This document shows positions 13,591-27,140 of a stretch of 64,000 nt of DNA, piece by piece. The first letter of the stretch is position 1. Each line of letters begins with the position of its first letter. The notes beneath the pieces were generated by a model. That model searched no databases. It was not told the origin of the DNA and saw nothing but the letters and a program-made list of their open reading frames with translations. A program made the translations under genes and the position numbers. Source of the stretch: Ophiocordyceps camponoti-saundersi (nom. inval.) (taxonomy: Eukaryota > Ascomycota > Sordariomycetes > Hypocreales > Ophiocordycipitaceae); NCBI GenBank assembly GCA_003339415.1, contig PDHQ01000148.1, positions 21,630 to 85,629 on the forward strand. Direction: 5' to 3'.

Positions 13591-14820
13591 TTAATTTTAT
13601 ATTATTTTTATTTTAAGATAAAGTTAACTTTATTTAAGGTAAAATTTTTAATAAAAAAATAATAATATAATTTTTTCTTATAAGCTAGAAAATAAGTAAA
13701 TTTACCTTTTATATATAAAATAATAAAATATTTATTATATTATAATTTTCTTATATAATATTTAGTAATATATTTAAATTAATAATACTTAGAATATTAT
13801 TAAGGTTAGATTTTTAATATATATAATTTAATATTAAAAATCTTTACTTATATTATTATATTTTTATTATAAATTTAGTTTATATTTATTATATTATTAA
13901 TAATAATAATTAAAAAGCTTTATTAAATCCTTAAATAATATTTTTTATATATAATTATATTATTAAAATTTTATTTAAAAACTTAATCTTTTTTTAAAAA
14001 GCTTCCTTATTACCTTATTATAAAGCTTATAATAATATTTTTTTTATAATAAGAGTATAACCTTTATTAATTAAGTATACCTTTTTTTAAAAATAATATA
14101 AAGCTACTTTAAGTTAAACTAAAGCTTATAAATAATATTTTAAAGTATTATTATAATATTACTATTAAGTAATTTCCTTATTATAAAAGCTTAGCTTTAC
14201 TTATAAAAGCTATAATTAATATTTATTATAATTACTTTAAGGCTTTAAATTAAAAGCGGAGTAATAATAAAATTAAAATAAATTATAAGCTATTATTTAT
14301 ATTATCTAAGAATTTACTTTTTAATAATTCTATTAGCGTTTTAGCTATAATTATAGCTTATATTAAAAGAGTTCTGCTACTTTTAAAGCTATAAAAAAAG
14401 AAATTAATAGCTATAATAGCTAAAAAAATATTATTAACTAATAAAGTTAAAATAAAAAGAGCGCCTTCCTAAACCTTTTTAAATTTTATTACTTATTTAA
14501 TAATTACTTATATAAAAATAAAAGTATTTTTTAAAATAATTTTACTAATATTTACTTTAGCTTTTAATAAGGTAATAAATATAATAAACTTTTAAGTTTA
14601 AGATTATTATAATTTAAAGTAAAGCTATATTTTAAGTAAAAGATTCTTATAGTTATAATTAACTTATATAGCGTTACTCTCCTTTTTAAAATTACTTTAA
14701 GCGCGGCTTATTATTATTATAAAGTAATAAAAAGAGTAAAGTTTACTTATAATATAAAAATAAAAAGTATATATCTATATCGCTATAAGCGCGGAATTTA
14801 TAAAATATATAAAAGTTATA
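13591..14820 (-). mobile_element. Family A fragment A0, second part
   Basis: Resumes with the TSD copy and runs to the A terminus (the end shared with 36,048, 41,285 and 48,136). Because A1 covers the same interior just upstream (12,900-13,590), the two read as a tandem duplication of about 690 bp, but the TSD shows they are two nested insertions. It is followed after about 25 bp by A-m1 in the opposite direction, so a large imperfect palindrome exists here. Confidence 0.7.
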
Positions 14821-14845
14821 TTATAAAAATTAATATATAATATTA

Positions 14846-16630
14846 TTTAAAGATTAACTTTTATATATTCTATAAACTCCGCGCTTATAGTAACGCGGAT
14901 ATAAACTTCTTATTCTTATATTATAAGCGGACTTTACTCTCTTTATTACCTTATAATAATAGCTAGCTGCGCTTAGAGTAACTTTAAAGGGGAGGGTAAC
15001 GCTATATAAGTTAATTATAACCGCGAAAATTTTTTACTTAAAATATAGCTTTATTTTAAATCGTAATAATCTTAAACTTAAAAGTTTACTATATTTATTA
15101 CTTTATTAAAAGCTAAAGTAAATATTAATAAGATTATTTTAGGAGATATTTTTATCTTTATATAAGTAATTATTAAATAAGTAGTAAAGTTTAAAAAGGT
15201 TTAAGGAGGTGCCCCCCTTATTTTAACTTTATTAGTTAGTAATATTTCCTTAGCTATTATAGCCGCAGTTTCCTCTCTTTTTTATAGCTTTATAAAAAGC
15301 GGAACTTTTTTAATATAAGCTATAATTATAGCTAAAGCGCTAGAAAAGATTATTTAAAAATAAGTTCTTAAGTAATATAAATAATAGCTTATAATTTATT
15401 CCGATTTTATAGCTATTTTACTTTAAGTCTAAGGCTTTAAGGTAATTATAATAAATATTAACTATAAACTTTATAAGTAAAGCTAAGCTTTTATAATAAG
15501 GAAACTACTTAATAATAATATTATAATAATATTCTAAGATATTATTTATAAGCTTTAGTCTAATTTAAAATAGCTTTATATTATTTTTAGGGAAAAAGTA
15601 TACTTAACTAGTAAAAGTTATACTCTTATTATAAAAGGGGTGCTAATATAAGCTTTATAATAAAGTAATAAGGAAGCTTTTTAAAAGGAGATTAAATTAT
15701 TAAATAAAGTCTTAGTAATATAATTATATATAAAAAAATACTATTCTAAAACTTAGTAAAGCTTTTTAATAATTATTATTAATAGTATAGCGGATATAAA
15801 CCGGATTTATAATAAAAGTATAATAATATAAATAAAGATTTTTAACGCTAAACTATATACGCTAAAAATCTAACCTTAATAATATTTTAAATATTATTAA
15901 TTTAAATATATTACTAAATATTATATAATAAAGCTATAATATAATAAGTATTTTACCGCTTTATATATAAAAGATAAGTCTGCTTATTTTATAGCTTATA
16001 GGAAAAGATTATATTATTACCTTTTTTATTAAAAGTCTTACCTTAAGTAAAATTAACTTTACCTTAAGATAAGAGTAATATAGGACTAGGCGAAGGATAT
16101 ATATATTACCTAACCTTAAAAGTTTATAAATTAAAACTTTATATATATTACCCCTCCTCCTCCTTCTTTAGCGCTAATTAGAAATTTATAATAGCTAGAG
16201 TAAAAACGCTAGAAAGCGAATATAATAATACCTCCTCCTTTAACTTTAACTTTATATTTATCCGCGGCTCCGCTATAATAATCTAGCTATTTTTTAGAAC
16301 TAGCTATTATAAGGTTTATTATAAGATAATAGAACTTTTATATATTCCTAAGCTATACTAATAAAGCTTTAATAGATTAAATTATTAAGGCCGCCTTAAT
16401 TAAACGCGGAGATTTAGTTTATAGCGATAATAATAGCTAGAAGGATAAGTAAGCTATATAAACTCTATATTAAACTTAGTTTATATATACTCTTATTACC
16501 GCAGAGTCCGCTCTAAGGGAAATATAAGCTTCTAAATTATTAGTTAATACCTAACCTTTTATATATATAAAGGGCTAAGTATAAGCAGGGTTTAACTTAA
16601 AGCTAAGGTAACGCTTAAAGGGAGGGTTTT
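14846..16630 (+). mobile_element. Family A copy A-m1, first part
   Basis: Family A in the orientation presumed sense on plus. A 16-bp target duplication (14,830-14,845 and 38,263-38,278, one A/G difference) brackets it together with 38,165-38,262, and the two parts add to about 1.88 kb. Gypsy element F is inserted in it with TSD GTTTT at 16,626-16,630. In plus, a frame from about 15,110 can be followed for several hundred codons with only TAA/TAG interruptions. The copy at 17,218 keeps the same frame, but the opposite strand is nearly as open and the product is not recognised. Confidence 0.75.
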
Positions 16631-19102
16631 TAATATAGGATATATAATAATACTTTTATAAATCGCCTAACTTTTTATAATATTTTACTAGGATTTCCCC
16701 TTTTAGGATTTTACTTAGATTTCCCTTAGAAACTTTATTATTTTTATACTTATAAAATTACTAGGATTTCTTATTAAGATTTCTCTATAATAACTTTTAG
16801 GATTTTATTAAAATTTCCTACTAGATTTAATATTAAAATATACTTTTAGAAATCTTAAGATTTTACTAGGAAATCCCCGTATATTAGGAAATTACTATAT
16901 ACTAGGAAATCTCCGTTTTACTAATATATACGGAAATTACTATAAAATCCTCTTAGGTAAATACTTTTAAGATTATATTAGAAAATCTTCCTTAAGCTCC
17001 TAGCTATATAATTAACTTAATATTCCTTTAAGTAATAATTAAATTCTTTTATAATTATTATTTTAATTTTTAAAAAACTTTTACTTATATTTATATTTTT
17101 TATAATAACTATTTTATAATCTTATAATTAGTAGCTAGCTTATCTCCCTCTTCTATATATTATATTTAATAGCTAACTTAGTATATATACTTATTAGAAG
17201 ATTATATATATAAGCGTTAAAACTTTTATATATTCTATAAATCCCGCGCTTATAGTAACGCGGATATAGACCTCTTATTCTTATATTATAAGTAAACTCC
17301 GCTTTTTTCGTTACCTTATAGCGATAGCTTTAAGCTACGCTTAGAGTAACTCTAAGGGGGAGGGTAACGCTATATAGGTTAATCCTAACCGCGAAAATTT
17401 TTTACCCGGAATATAGCTTTATTTTAAATTATAATAAACTTAAATTTAAGGGTTTATTATACCTCTTACCTTATTAAAAGCTAAGGCGAATATTAATAAG
17501 ATTATTTTAGGGGACGCCTTAGTTTTTATATAGGTAATTATTAAATAAGTAACGGAGTTTAAAAAGGTCTAGAGAGGCGCCCCCCTTACTCCGACTCCGT
17601 TAATTAGTAATATTTTCTTAGCCGTTATAGCCGCGGTTTCCTCTCTTTTTTATAGCTTTAAAAGGAGCGGAACTCCTCTAATATAAGCTATAATTATAGC
17701 TAAAATATTAAAAAAAACTATTAAAAAATAAATTCTTAAGTAATATAAATATTAGCTTATAATTTATTTTAACTTTATTATTATTTTACTTTAAGTTTAA
17801 GGCTTTAAGGTAATTATAATAAGTATTAATTATAAATTTTATAAATAAAGCTAAGCTTTTATAATAAGGAAATTACTTAGTAGTAATATTATAATAATAT
17901 TTTAAAATATTATCTATAAGCTTTAGTTTAATCTAAGGTAGCTTTATATTATTTTTAGAGAAAAGGTATACTTAATTAGTAAAGGTTATACTTTTATTAT
18001 AAAAGAGGTACTAATATAAGCCTTATAATAAAGTAATAAGAAAGCTTTTTAGAAAAAGATTAAGTTTTTAAATAAGGTTTTAATAATATAACTATATATA
18101 AAAAGATACTATTTAAGGATTTAGTAAAGTTCCTTTATAATTATTATTAATAATATAATAAATATAAATTAAATTTATAATAAAAGTATAATAATATAAG
18201 TAAAGATTTTTAATACGGAACCTTATAAGCTAAAAATTTAACCTTAGTAATATTTTAAATATTACTAGCTTAAATATATTATTAAATATTATATAGCGAA
18301 ATTATAATATAGCTAATACTCCGCTTTTTTATATATAAAAGGTAAGTTAGCTTACTTTATAATATATAAAAAAAACTATACTATTACCCTTTTTATTAAA
18401 GGACTTACCTTAAGTAAAGTTAACTTTACCTTAAAATAAGAGTAGCGTAAGATTAGGCAAAAAATATTTATATTTCCTAACCTTAGAGATTTATAAATCG
18501 GAACTCCGTATATACCGCCCCTCTTCCCCTTTTAGCGCTAACCGGAGTTTAATAATAGCTAGGGCGGAAACGCTAGAAAGCGAATATAATAGCTCCGCCT
18601 TTAACCCCCTTTCTAAACTTATTTATAGCTCCGCTATAATAGTTAGGCCGCTTTTCGGGATTAGCTATTACGGGGTTTATTATAAGTTAATAGAATTTTT
18701 ATATATTCCTTAATTATATTAATAAAGCTTTAATTAAATAAATTATTTAAGATATTATAATTAAGCGTAGAGATTTAATTTATAATAATAATAACGCTTA
18801 GGAAAATAAGTAGCTATATAAACTCTATATTAAACTTAGACTACGCGTACTTTTACTACCGCGAACTTTACTTTAGAGGAAATATTAGCTTCTTAATTAC
18901 TTATTATTATTAGACTTATCTTAGGTATAAAATACTAGGTGCGGACCTAGTCCGGCCTTAAACTAAAGTAATACTTAAGGGGAGGGTTTTACTTTAAGTT
19001 TTTTAGTTTTCCTTACTCCTAGAATATATATAAGATAGTTCTAAGCTATATTAAGTATACTAGCGTATAAATATTATTATTATTATATATAAGCGTATAT
19101 TA
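16631..19102 (+). repeat. 5' LTR of F, split by family A copy A-m2
   Basis: Aligns with 29,980-30,385 plus 37,977-38,164. The empty target site of element D is preserved here as GTAAT at 17,032-17,036, corresponding to the GTAGT duplications in the 3' LTR. Removing 17,218-19,083 and one TSD copy gives 593 bp. Confidence 0.85.
17218..19083 (+). mobile_element. Family A full-length copy A-m2 (1,866 bp)
   Basis: Inserted in the 5' LTR of F with an identical 13-bp target duplication (17,205-17,217 and 19,084-19,096). It begins with the A terminus near the CGCGCTTATAG motif and ends in an ATT repeat. The 3' LTR of F lacks this insertion, so it landed after F did. Confidence 0.85.
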
Positions 19103-21950
19103 ACTAGTAATAATTTTATATTATACTAACTTATAAATTTTTAGCTATTAAGGTAGTAAGTTAGACCTGAAATGTTTTTACTAATAAGATTTTATAAGCG
19201 TAGATTTTTAGCTTAGAAGAAAGCTTTACTATATTTATTACTTTACTTTAGCTATATATTATTTCTTTACCCTTAAATTTCTTAAAATAATTAAAGAAGA
19301 AATTACCGCTAGGAAAGAAGAAGCTTATATTTTAAATACTTATAAAAAAGTAAAAAAACCTTACCTCTTTAAAAGTAAATTTCCTCCTTTATAATATAAA
19401 GAAATAAAGGTAGTTAGAAAGCACTTATTATATTAAGATAATCCTTAAGGAACTAAGTTACTTATTATAATTAATTATTTCTTAACTAATCTAAACGCGA
19501 TTATAAATTATAATTAACTATTTAAATAAGTAAATTAATTAAAATATATATTAAATAATATCCCTTATTTACTTAAAATTCTCTTAGAAAACTAGCTACC
19601 TTTTATTTAAGAATACCTTTAAATTATAAATAATACTAAAAGTAAAAGTAAATAACCCGCCTTATAAGAGGAAGATAGTAAAATACTTAGCTCCTCTTTT
19701 AAAAAAAAAAAGTAAGGAAAAGGCTAAGTCTTTTTTACCGGATAAAGGTAAGAATACCTTTACGCTATTAGAATCCTTTTTAAAAGGAGAACCTTTTACC
19801 CCGAAGAAGAATACTTTAAGGAAGTAATATTTTCTAAATCCTCCTATAATATTATTTAATTCCGGAAAACCTCCCCCTCCTTCCTTAGAAAAGGAAAAAT
19901 TAGTATAAATAGTTAATAAAATACTTTACTTTTATAATATTATACTTTAAAACCTAAACTACTTAGAATATATTAATTTAGAAAATAATCTATAATTATA
20001 TAATTAATTAAACTTATAAAAACTATTTAAATAATAAGTTTAGCTATAAGTTAAAAATATTAGATAATTTAAATTAGCTAATATTTTTAATATTACCTTT
20101 AATTAAATTAAGGAAACTAATTAAACTATTATTTATTAAAGTATTAACCGATTTATAAACGCTTTAAAACGGGTTATAGCTTAAAGCGAGGATTATACTA
20201 ATAAACTTATATAACTTATTCCCTCTTTTTTTAAAAGTTATATTATAAGATAATATTCTAAAAATCTAAATTTATAAATTAAATTAGAACTTACTTTTCC
20301 TAATTTTAAAATCTAAAAATAAGTAAAAGCTTTATAGAAAAAGTTTACTATTTAACTTAATATTACTACTCTTATTATATAAAAATAAAGCTTTATATTT
20401 TAAGATATACTTACTAGAAAGGATTTCCGTTTATAAGTATTAAAAATAAAAAGAATAGCTTAAGTAGCTTTTTATCCTAAATAATCTATACTAATAATTA
20501 TTTTTTCCTAACTTAATATCTTTCTCTAAGAAACTTTCTAATAGCTAACTAGCGAAGATATTTTAAATAACTAAGTATATAAATATAAATAACTTATTCT
20601 AAACCTTTAAACTAAGCTAATTAGAGGAACTTAGGGTATTCTTTAAAATAACGCTATTTAATATATAGCTTTAAGTAAGTTACCTTAATAAGAATATAAA
20701 GTAAATAGTTTTAAGGAGAAATCCCTATAAAATCTAAACCGCTAACTAGAATATAAACTAAATAACTTCTCTAAAAAGCTAATAAATAATACTTAGAAAC
20801 CTTTTAATAAAAATATTAAGTTTAAAATAAAAACGAAATAGCCTTTTTTTAAGAAAAATAAAGAAAGCTTAAAAGGTAATCTTATTCTTATTAACCTTAC
20901 TTATAAACTTATAAATTAAAACCCTAATAAAAATAAAGTCTTTACTATCTTTTTAGAAATATATAATACTATCCTTAATATCTTAGAATAGCCTTTAAAA
21001 GGCGAAGATAACTCCTCTAAGATATTTAAAGATAAATAACTAGCTAATAACTTATATTATTTTATTTTAGATTCTAAGAAATATAAGATAAAACCTCTTA
21101 ATATTATTAAAGATTTCCTTCCTAAAAACTTTTTTATTATTAAAGCTATTTTATAGATAACTAATTTTCTTTTAAAATAAGTTTCCTATTTTTTTTATAT
21201 AAAGATTTTAGTATTTAGTAAAAATAAACTTTCTAACGCTATAAAAATATATATCGATATTAAAGTAAATAAATCCCTTATTAGGAAAAACTTACTTAAT
21301 AAGTTTAATAATATTAACTATAATTTAATAATAATTCGAGGCCTAAATAATATTAAATTAGCCTTAACTTATAGTTAAGCTATTTTTATTTTATATATTA
21401 TTAGTAAAATTAATAATAAGTTTTACTTTAGTAAGTTTAAAGCTAGCGCTTAAGTTATTAAGTATCTTTTTATTAGAGTTTTATTAAGATAAGGGTTCTT
21501 AATCCCTTATAAAATTAATATTCTTAACTCTCGATAAGAGCTTTAAATTTAACTTTATAAAGGAATATATATCGAATACTATTTTACTTATAAAAGATTA
21601 GCTATTTATAAATATATAATAGCTATTTTAGTAATAATAATCCCTCCTTTTTTAATAAGCACGATTTTAGCACTAATTAAAAATCCTCTTAAGAATCGTA
21701 ACTTTATTTTCTTTTCTAACTTTTATTTTCTTTTTAGTTTAATTATTTATAATTATTTTTATTTAACTATTTTTAACTTAAGTAATAAGCTAATTTCCTT
21801 TAAACGGAGAGAAAAGGTTAATATTATATTAAATTTTAACGATTAATTCTTTTTTATAATCCCTTAATAAATTACTAAAAGGGACTCCTTAAATAACCCC
21901 GATAAATATTTAATATAAAACTCTCTTTTAAACTAGATAATATTATATAA
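19103..21950 (+). pseudogene. F gag-like region
   Basis: From about 19,290 a plus frame with only TAA/TAG interruptions can be followed over hundreds of codons. It is rich in Lys, Glu and Ser and lies where gag belongs, right after the 5' LTR. No intact zinc knuckle (CCHC) is visible, since TGT/TGC codons would have become TAT/TAC by RIP. The assignment rests mainly on position relative to the LTR and to reverse transcriptase. A protease segment is expected at its end but I cannot point to the active-site triplet. Confidence 0.55.
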
Positions 21951-22658
21951 TAAAACTAATACTAACTTACCTCTTATTAATATCTTAGATTTAAGTTAAC
22001 TATATTAATTAAATATCTCTAAGATACTTAATATCTTAGAAATTAAGGGAGAGTATAGTATTAAAATTTATACTTTTAATCCTTAGTTATCTAGAAAGGT
22101 AAAATAGCTATATAATTCCCTTTCGAAATTATAAGAAAATATTAAACTAATTAATCTACCTTTAGAATATTATCTAAAAATCCCCCTTATCGGTAATTAA
22201 TATAAGAAAAAACTTAGTTTATATCCTTACTTATTAAATAAACTTAATTAGGATTTCCTTAATAAAAAATATAATAATATATATTTATAAGGTAAAATAA
22301 AATAAGTGCTTAAAGCTTTACTTTTTACTAGCTAATATTTTATTATTTAAAAAAAAGTAAACTACATATTATTAATAACTTATAAGCTTTAAATAGCGTA
22401 GCTATTCCTAATATATATTTAATACCTCTCTCTTAAAATATAATTTATAAGTTAATAAATAAAAAAGTTATTTATATTATTAATACTTAAAGCTTCTTTT
22501 ATTAGTTTTTTATTTATTTAAATTACTAAAAGTAGTTTATAATTACTTTTTATTATAAATTAAAATAGGCTATAATTACTCTTATAAGGTATAAAAATTC
22601 GCTTACTTATATATAAAGATTCGTTAATTATATTCTTTAAATATATAAAATATACGCT

Positions 22659-24587
22659 TTTTACCCTTCTCCGCACCGCCTGCCTCCTCCGCTCCGCCCG
22701 CCCCCTTAACTCCGTTCGCCCCCTCCTTATCTTCTCTAACTATTATCTAATCTAATCTACTCCCTAATATTAATATAATAAGAACTAGCGTCTAAGCTAC
22801 TACTCTATCCTCTGCTTCTAGCTCCGCTTTTAGCTTTAGCTCTAGCTTTAGCGGATTTAAATAAAAAGTATATTAAACTTTAATAATATTCTTTAAAATA
22901 TACTTAGATTAGTTAACTTTAATATAATCTACTACCCCTTAATTAATATTACTTTATATTTAATTAAAATTATATATTATATTATATATAATAAATTAAA
23001 AATTTTATATTTTTAAGTATATTTTTAATTAAAACTCTTATAAGAATAATATAATAGGGTTTTTTAAGCTAATAGTAATAATAATAGTTATTATTATTAT
23101 AAGCACCTCCGCTATTACCGCTATCGCCTTTTTTACCTCTACTATAAACTTCGCTATTATCGCTATAGCTAATATTATCTAAACTAGCGCTTTCGCCCCC
23201 GCGCCCCCCGCTACCGCCTCCGCTTCCTCCTCTATACCCGCTATTATTATTACCTCCGCTTATAGTTTAACTATTATATTTATTACCGCCGCTATTATTA
23301 TTATTGCTCCGCCCCCCTCCTCGCCTCTTACTCCGCTTATACTAATAATTATCTATTTATTAGGTATTCTAAAATAAATTAGTATTAGTATATAAAACTC
23401 TTAGAAAGGAGCGTTAATAATTATAGCGATAAAAGTAATATTAAGAGTAGCTACTAAAATAGCTAACCTCGCTAAGGCGCTTATTTAAGGTATTATTATT
23501 ATCTTATTAAATTAAAGCTTTAATATCTTATTTTACTTTTATATATTATATAAGTTAACTTAAATTTTTTCCTATTACTTATTATTAGCTATATCTAACT
23601 TTACTTCGCTTTATATTACTTTATATTTATTAGTAAGCTACTTAGCTATCTTCCTCTACTAATATACCGCGCCGCTTTTATTATAATAATATATAACTTT
23701 TTTAAATATATCTATAACTTAGTTAGTACTCTAAGCTTTAACTCTAACTCCGCCCTTAACTTTTAACTTTACTTACTTTTTAATATTTATATTAAGCTTT
23801 AGTATAATTAAAATAACTAGCTAATTATAAGCTTATATATTTTATTAGCTTTATATATAGTTAATATTATATAATATTATTTACTTTATTATTTTTAATA
23901 TAAGACTTTATAATTAGCTAGCTAAGTTATATATATAATATAAAAGAGGTTATAAAGCTTACTATAAATAATCTTAAATATATTTATTATTATTATTTTA
24001 TTAATATAGCTATATAACCTTTATTATTTTTTTTATTATAAAAGTTAAAAAAAAAGTTAAAAAAAAGGGTTAGAAATATAATTTTTTCTAAAAATAATAA
24101 AAAGAAGAAAAAAAGGAAAGGAAAAAGGAGGTAAAAGAGAAAAAAATATAGCCCCCCCCTTTTTAATTACTAATAGATAATAAAATAGCTACCCCGCTAT
24201 TTTACCTTACCCCCTCTTAGACTTTCCTTCCTTTACCTTACGCTATACCGCCTTATTTTATACCGCCTTATACCGCCCCGTACCGCCCTATACCGCCCCG
24301 CGCTATACTATACCGCCTTATTTTTTCCGCCCTACGCTTTATAAATTTTCCTTTTCTCTATATTCCCCTTTTTATTTTATTTTTCTTATATTATTCGAGA
24401 TTACCCTTAGGTAATAAGCTTATTATATAATATTACCGCTAGCTATTATTATACTTTTATATAAGCGTATAGTAAGCTTTTCTTTTATAGTTAAGGGGTT
24501 TTACTTTACTTTAAGGGATTTTTCCTACTTATTATATTATAAAGGCTTTAAATATTATAAAGGCCCTTAGTATATAAATAAATAAAG
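22659..24587. mobile_element. Truncated inverted copy of element B
   Basis: Reverse complement of 5,571-7,490. It lies inside the reverse transcriptase of F between identical 12-bp duplications (22,647-22,658 and 24,588-24,599). On the plus strand it ends in TATATAAATAAATAAAG, which looks like a short A-rich tail. If that is the 3' end, the copy is 5'-truncated as LINE copies usually are, and B would be read on the minus strand at 5,571-12,796. Confidence 0.8.
24236..24330. repeat. TACCGCC tandem repeat in the second B copy
   Basis: Imperfect units of about 10-11 bp containing TACCGCC, the inverted counterpart of the G-rich array at 5,820-5,945. Present in both B copies, so it is part of the element. 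Confidence 0.65.
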
Positions 24588-27140
24588 AAAATATACGCTA
24601 CTATATATATTAATAATATAGTAATTTTCTTTAATATTTTAAAAGATTATATTAAATATCTAATTATAATATTTAATCTTTTTATTAATATAAATCTTTC
24701 CCTTTTTACTCTTAAATTATTCCTTTATTACTTATTTATAAAAATATTAAAATATTATATTAATAAATTTATATTAATAAATACTTAATTTTAAGTAAAA
24801 GCTTTATAAAATATTAAGTTTCTTAATATTTTATAATATTTTAAATAGTAAATTAGATTAGTTAGATAGATAAAATATCTTATTCCCTATTTTATATAAT
24901 AAATTAACCCTTTTTAAAAACGTAAAATAGTATTATTTTAAGAAAGATAGGAAAACGAAGTACTTATTATTAAACTAAAGAGAAATACTTTTACCTCCTA
25001 GTTTAAAATTATCCTAATAAAGAAAGAAACTAACTATTTTAATAATATTATTAACGCCCTTTATAATAACGCTACTCTTAGTTAGTTATTTTCCTAATTA
25101 TTAACTCTTTTTATATATCGATACTTTTTAGGAGAATAGTTTTATAGCTTATCTTTTCTATATTAATAATAAGAAATCTTAAAAATTATTTTTAGCTCCG
25201 CCTTAATAATTTATTAAACTTATTTATTATCTTAATTATATACTTAAACTAGCTAAAATTAAATATTAGCTTACGAAACTTAAGATTTCTTATTTAGTTT
25301 AGGCTTATTATAAACTCTAAACTTATCTAATTAAAACTTAGAAACTAAAAATTATAATTTTTATAAATTATATTATAATTTTAATAATTATAAAATAAAC
25401 CTCTCTTTTTACTACTAATATAAGAAGTAATAATTACCTTACTTTTACTTTTTAGTTTCTAAGTTAATATTTTTTTAAAGTTTTATATATTCTTAATATT
25501 TTTAATATTCTTATAAGCTCTCTTTTACGCTTTTTTTTAAAAATAGCTTTAGAAAAAAAATAAGGAGAATTTAAAAATATCTAAGAAGATTATATTAATT
25601 AAGAATATACGCTTATTTCCTTAAAAGCTATCCTTAATAATATTTTCTAATATAGGATTTCTAAAAAATATCTTTTTAATATATAATAATTTAAAATCTT
25701 AGAATAACTTAGAAATAAAAACTTTTAAGAAAGACTTATATTTATCTAAGTAAATAGCTTATTATATCTTAAAGATATTAATAATTAATAATAACTTTAT
25801 ATTCCTAAAAATTACGCTAAAGAAATTATTTCTAAATATTATTTTTATAAATTATATACTAGCTAGAGATATATATAAGCTAAACTCTCCTTTAGTTTTA
25901 TTATCTCTTAACTAAAGAAAAAGTTTAATAATTTTATAAATAAATATAATATTTATAAATAAAATTAAATTAATAAATAAGCTCCTTTTAGGGAAATAGT
26001 TCCTATCTATTCCCTAGCGATTCCTTTTTATATAATTATAATAAACTTTATTACTAAACTCCCTTTAATTTTTTCGGAAAATTTACCTTAGTTTAAACTT
26101 AAAAGAAAATTCTATAATACCCTCCTTATTATTACTAATAAAATCTTAAAAATATATATTTTAACCTTTAAATATAATTATTTTACCGCTAAAAAATAAG
26201 CTTAGTAGCTATATAATAAGCTTACTTATTATAATTAGGGACTCCTAAAGTAAATTATCTCTAATTAGAATTTAAAGTTTATATCTAAGCTTTTAAGAAC
26301 CTTATAATTTACTTTTAGTATTAAACTTTTAATATTAACTATATATTACCTATAAACTAATAATTTATCTAAAAAATAAAACTAGATTATTAAAATCGCT
26401 CTTAGATTTTTTACTACTAATTTCCTAATAAAATAATAAATTAACGCCTTACTAGCTTTTTAGTTTTTACTTAATAACTTCTTCTCCTTAATTATTAAAA
26501 TTATACTAAGTAAGTTACTTATTAGATTTTAGATAAATAATAGTCTTTATTATCTAAGCGATTAAGCTTCCCTTAAATCTAAGGAAATATTAAAAGATAA
26601 TATAATAAGATATATTAGAAGCTTAAGTTTAAGCTTAGCGATTAGGTTTAGCTAAAACTTAGGAAAAGATATTCTATTTTTAATAGATAAGTAGCAAAGC
26701 TTTTAGAATAGTAAACTAAGCCCTTCTATATAATTAAAAAAATTAGTTATCTAGCTTATTAATTAAATCTTAATAACTTTATAAATATCTATCTTATTAT
26801 ATTAATTATATAATTTTAATTAGCTAATATTTTAAAAGAATAACTTAGCTTTAAGCTTAATACTAATAATTATAAAATCGAATAAATCCTTAATAAAAAA
26901 AAAGTTAAAAAAGGCGAGGTATTACTTAAATAAAATACCTTATATATTAAAAAGGATACTTAAGTAATAATAATTAGTAAGTAGCTAAGAAGGATTTTTA
27001 ATAAAAGGAGATAATCGAAAAATTTAAAAAAGAAAAAGATAAGTTAAAAGCTAAGCTAGAAATTACTAGGAAAAAATATATAAATACTCTTAAAAAGTAC
27101 TAGCTATTAGAATAAGGTAAATAAGTTACTTAGTAATAAA

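Larger units (their letters stand above)
21951..27140 (+). pseudogene. F pol: reverse transcriptase and integrase, RIP'd and split by B copy
   Basis: Reverse transcriptase runs from about 22,300 to 22,646 and continues at 24,600. The catalytic box, usually Y-I/V-D-D, reads YINN at 24,606-24,617, both aspartates mutated by G-to-A. The following thumb/connection part (24,620-24,960) keeps the spacing of the family. Integrase follows: a HHCC-like region at about 25,800-25,960 with His and Cys replaced by Tyr, then the core, where INFITKLP (about 26,045) stands for the DFI...LP motif with D changed to N, and SN-NLKF (about 26,250) for the second Asp. The frame ends near 27,140. An insertion of element B at 22,659-24,587 splits the reverse transcriptase. 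Nearly all stops are TAA/TAG. Not functional. Confidence 0.85.

Noticed and set aside
12900..14290. Simple tandem duplication of ~690 bp
   Set aside because: A target-site duplication at 5,018-5,028 and 13,591-13,601 shows that two A copies are nested instead.
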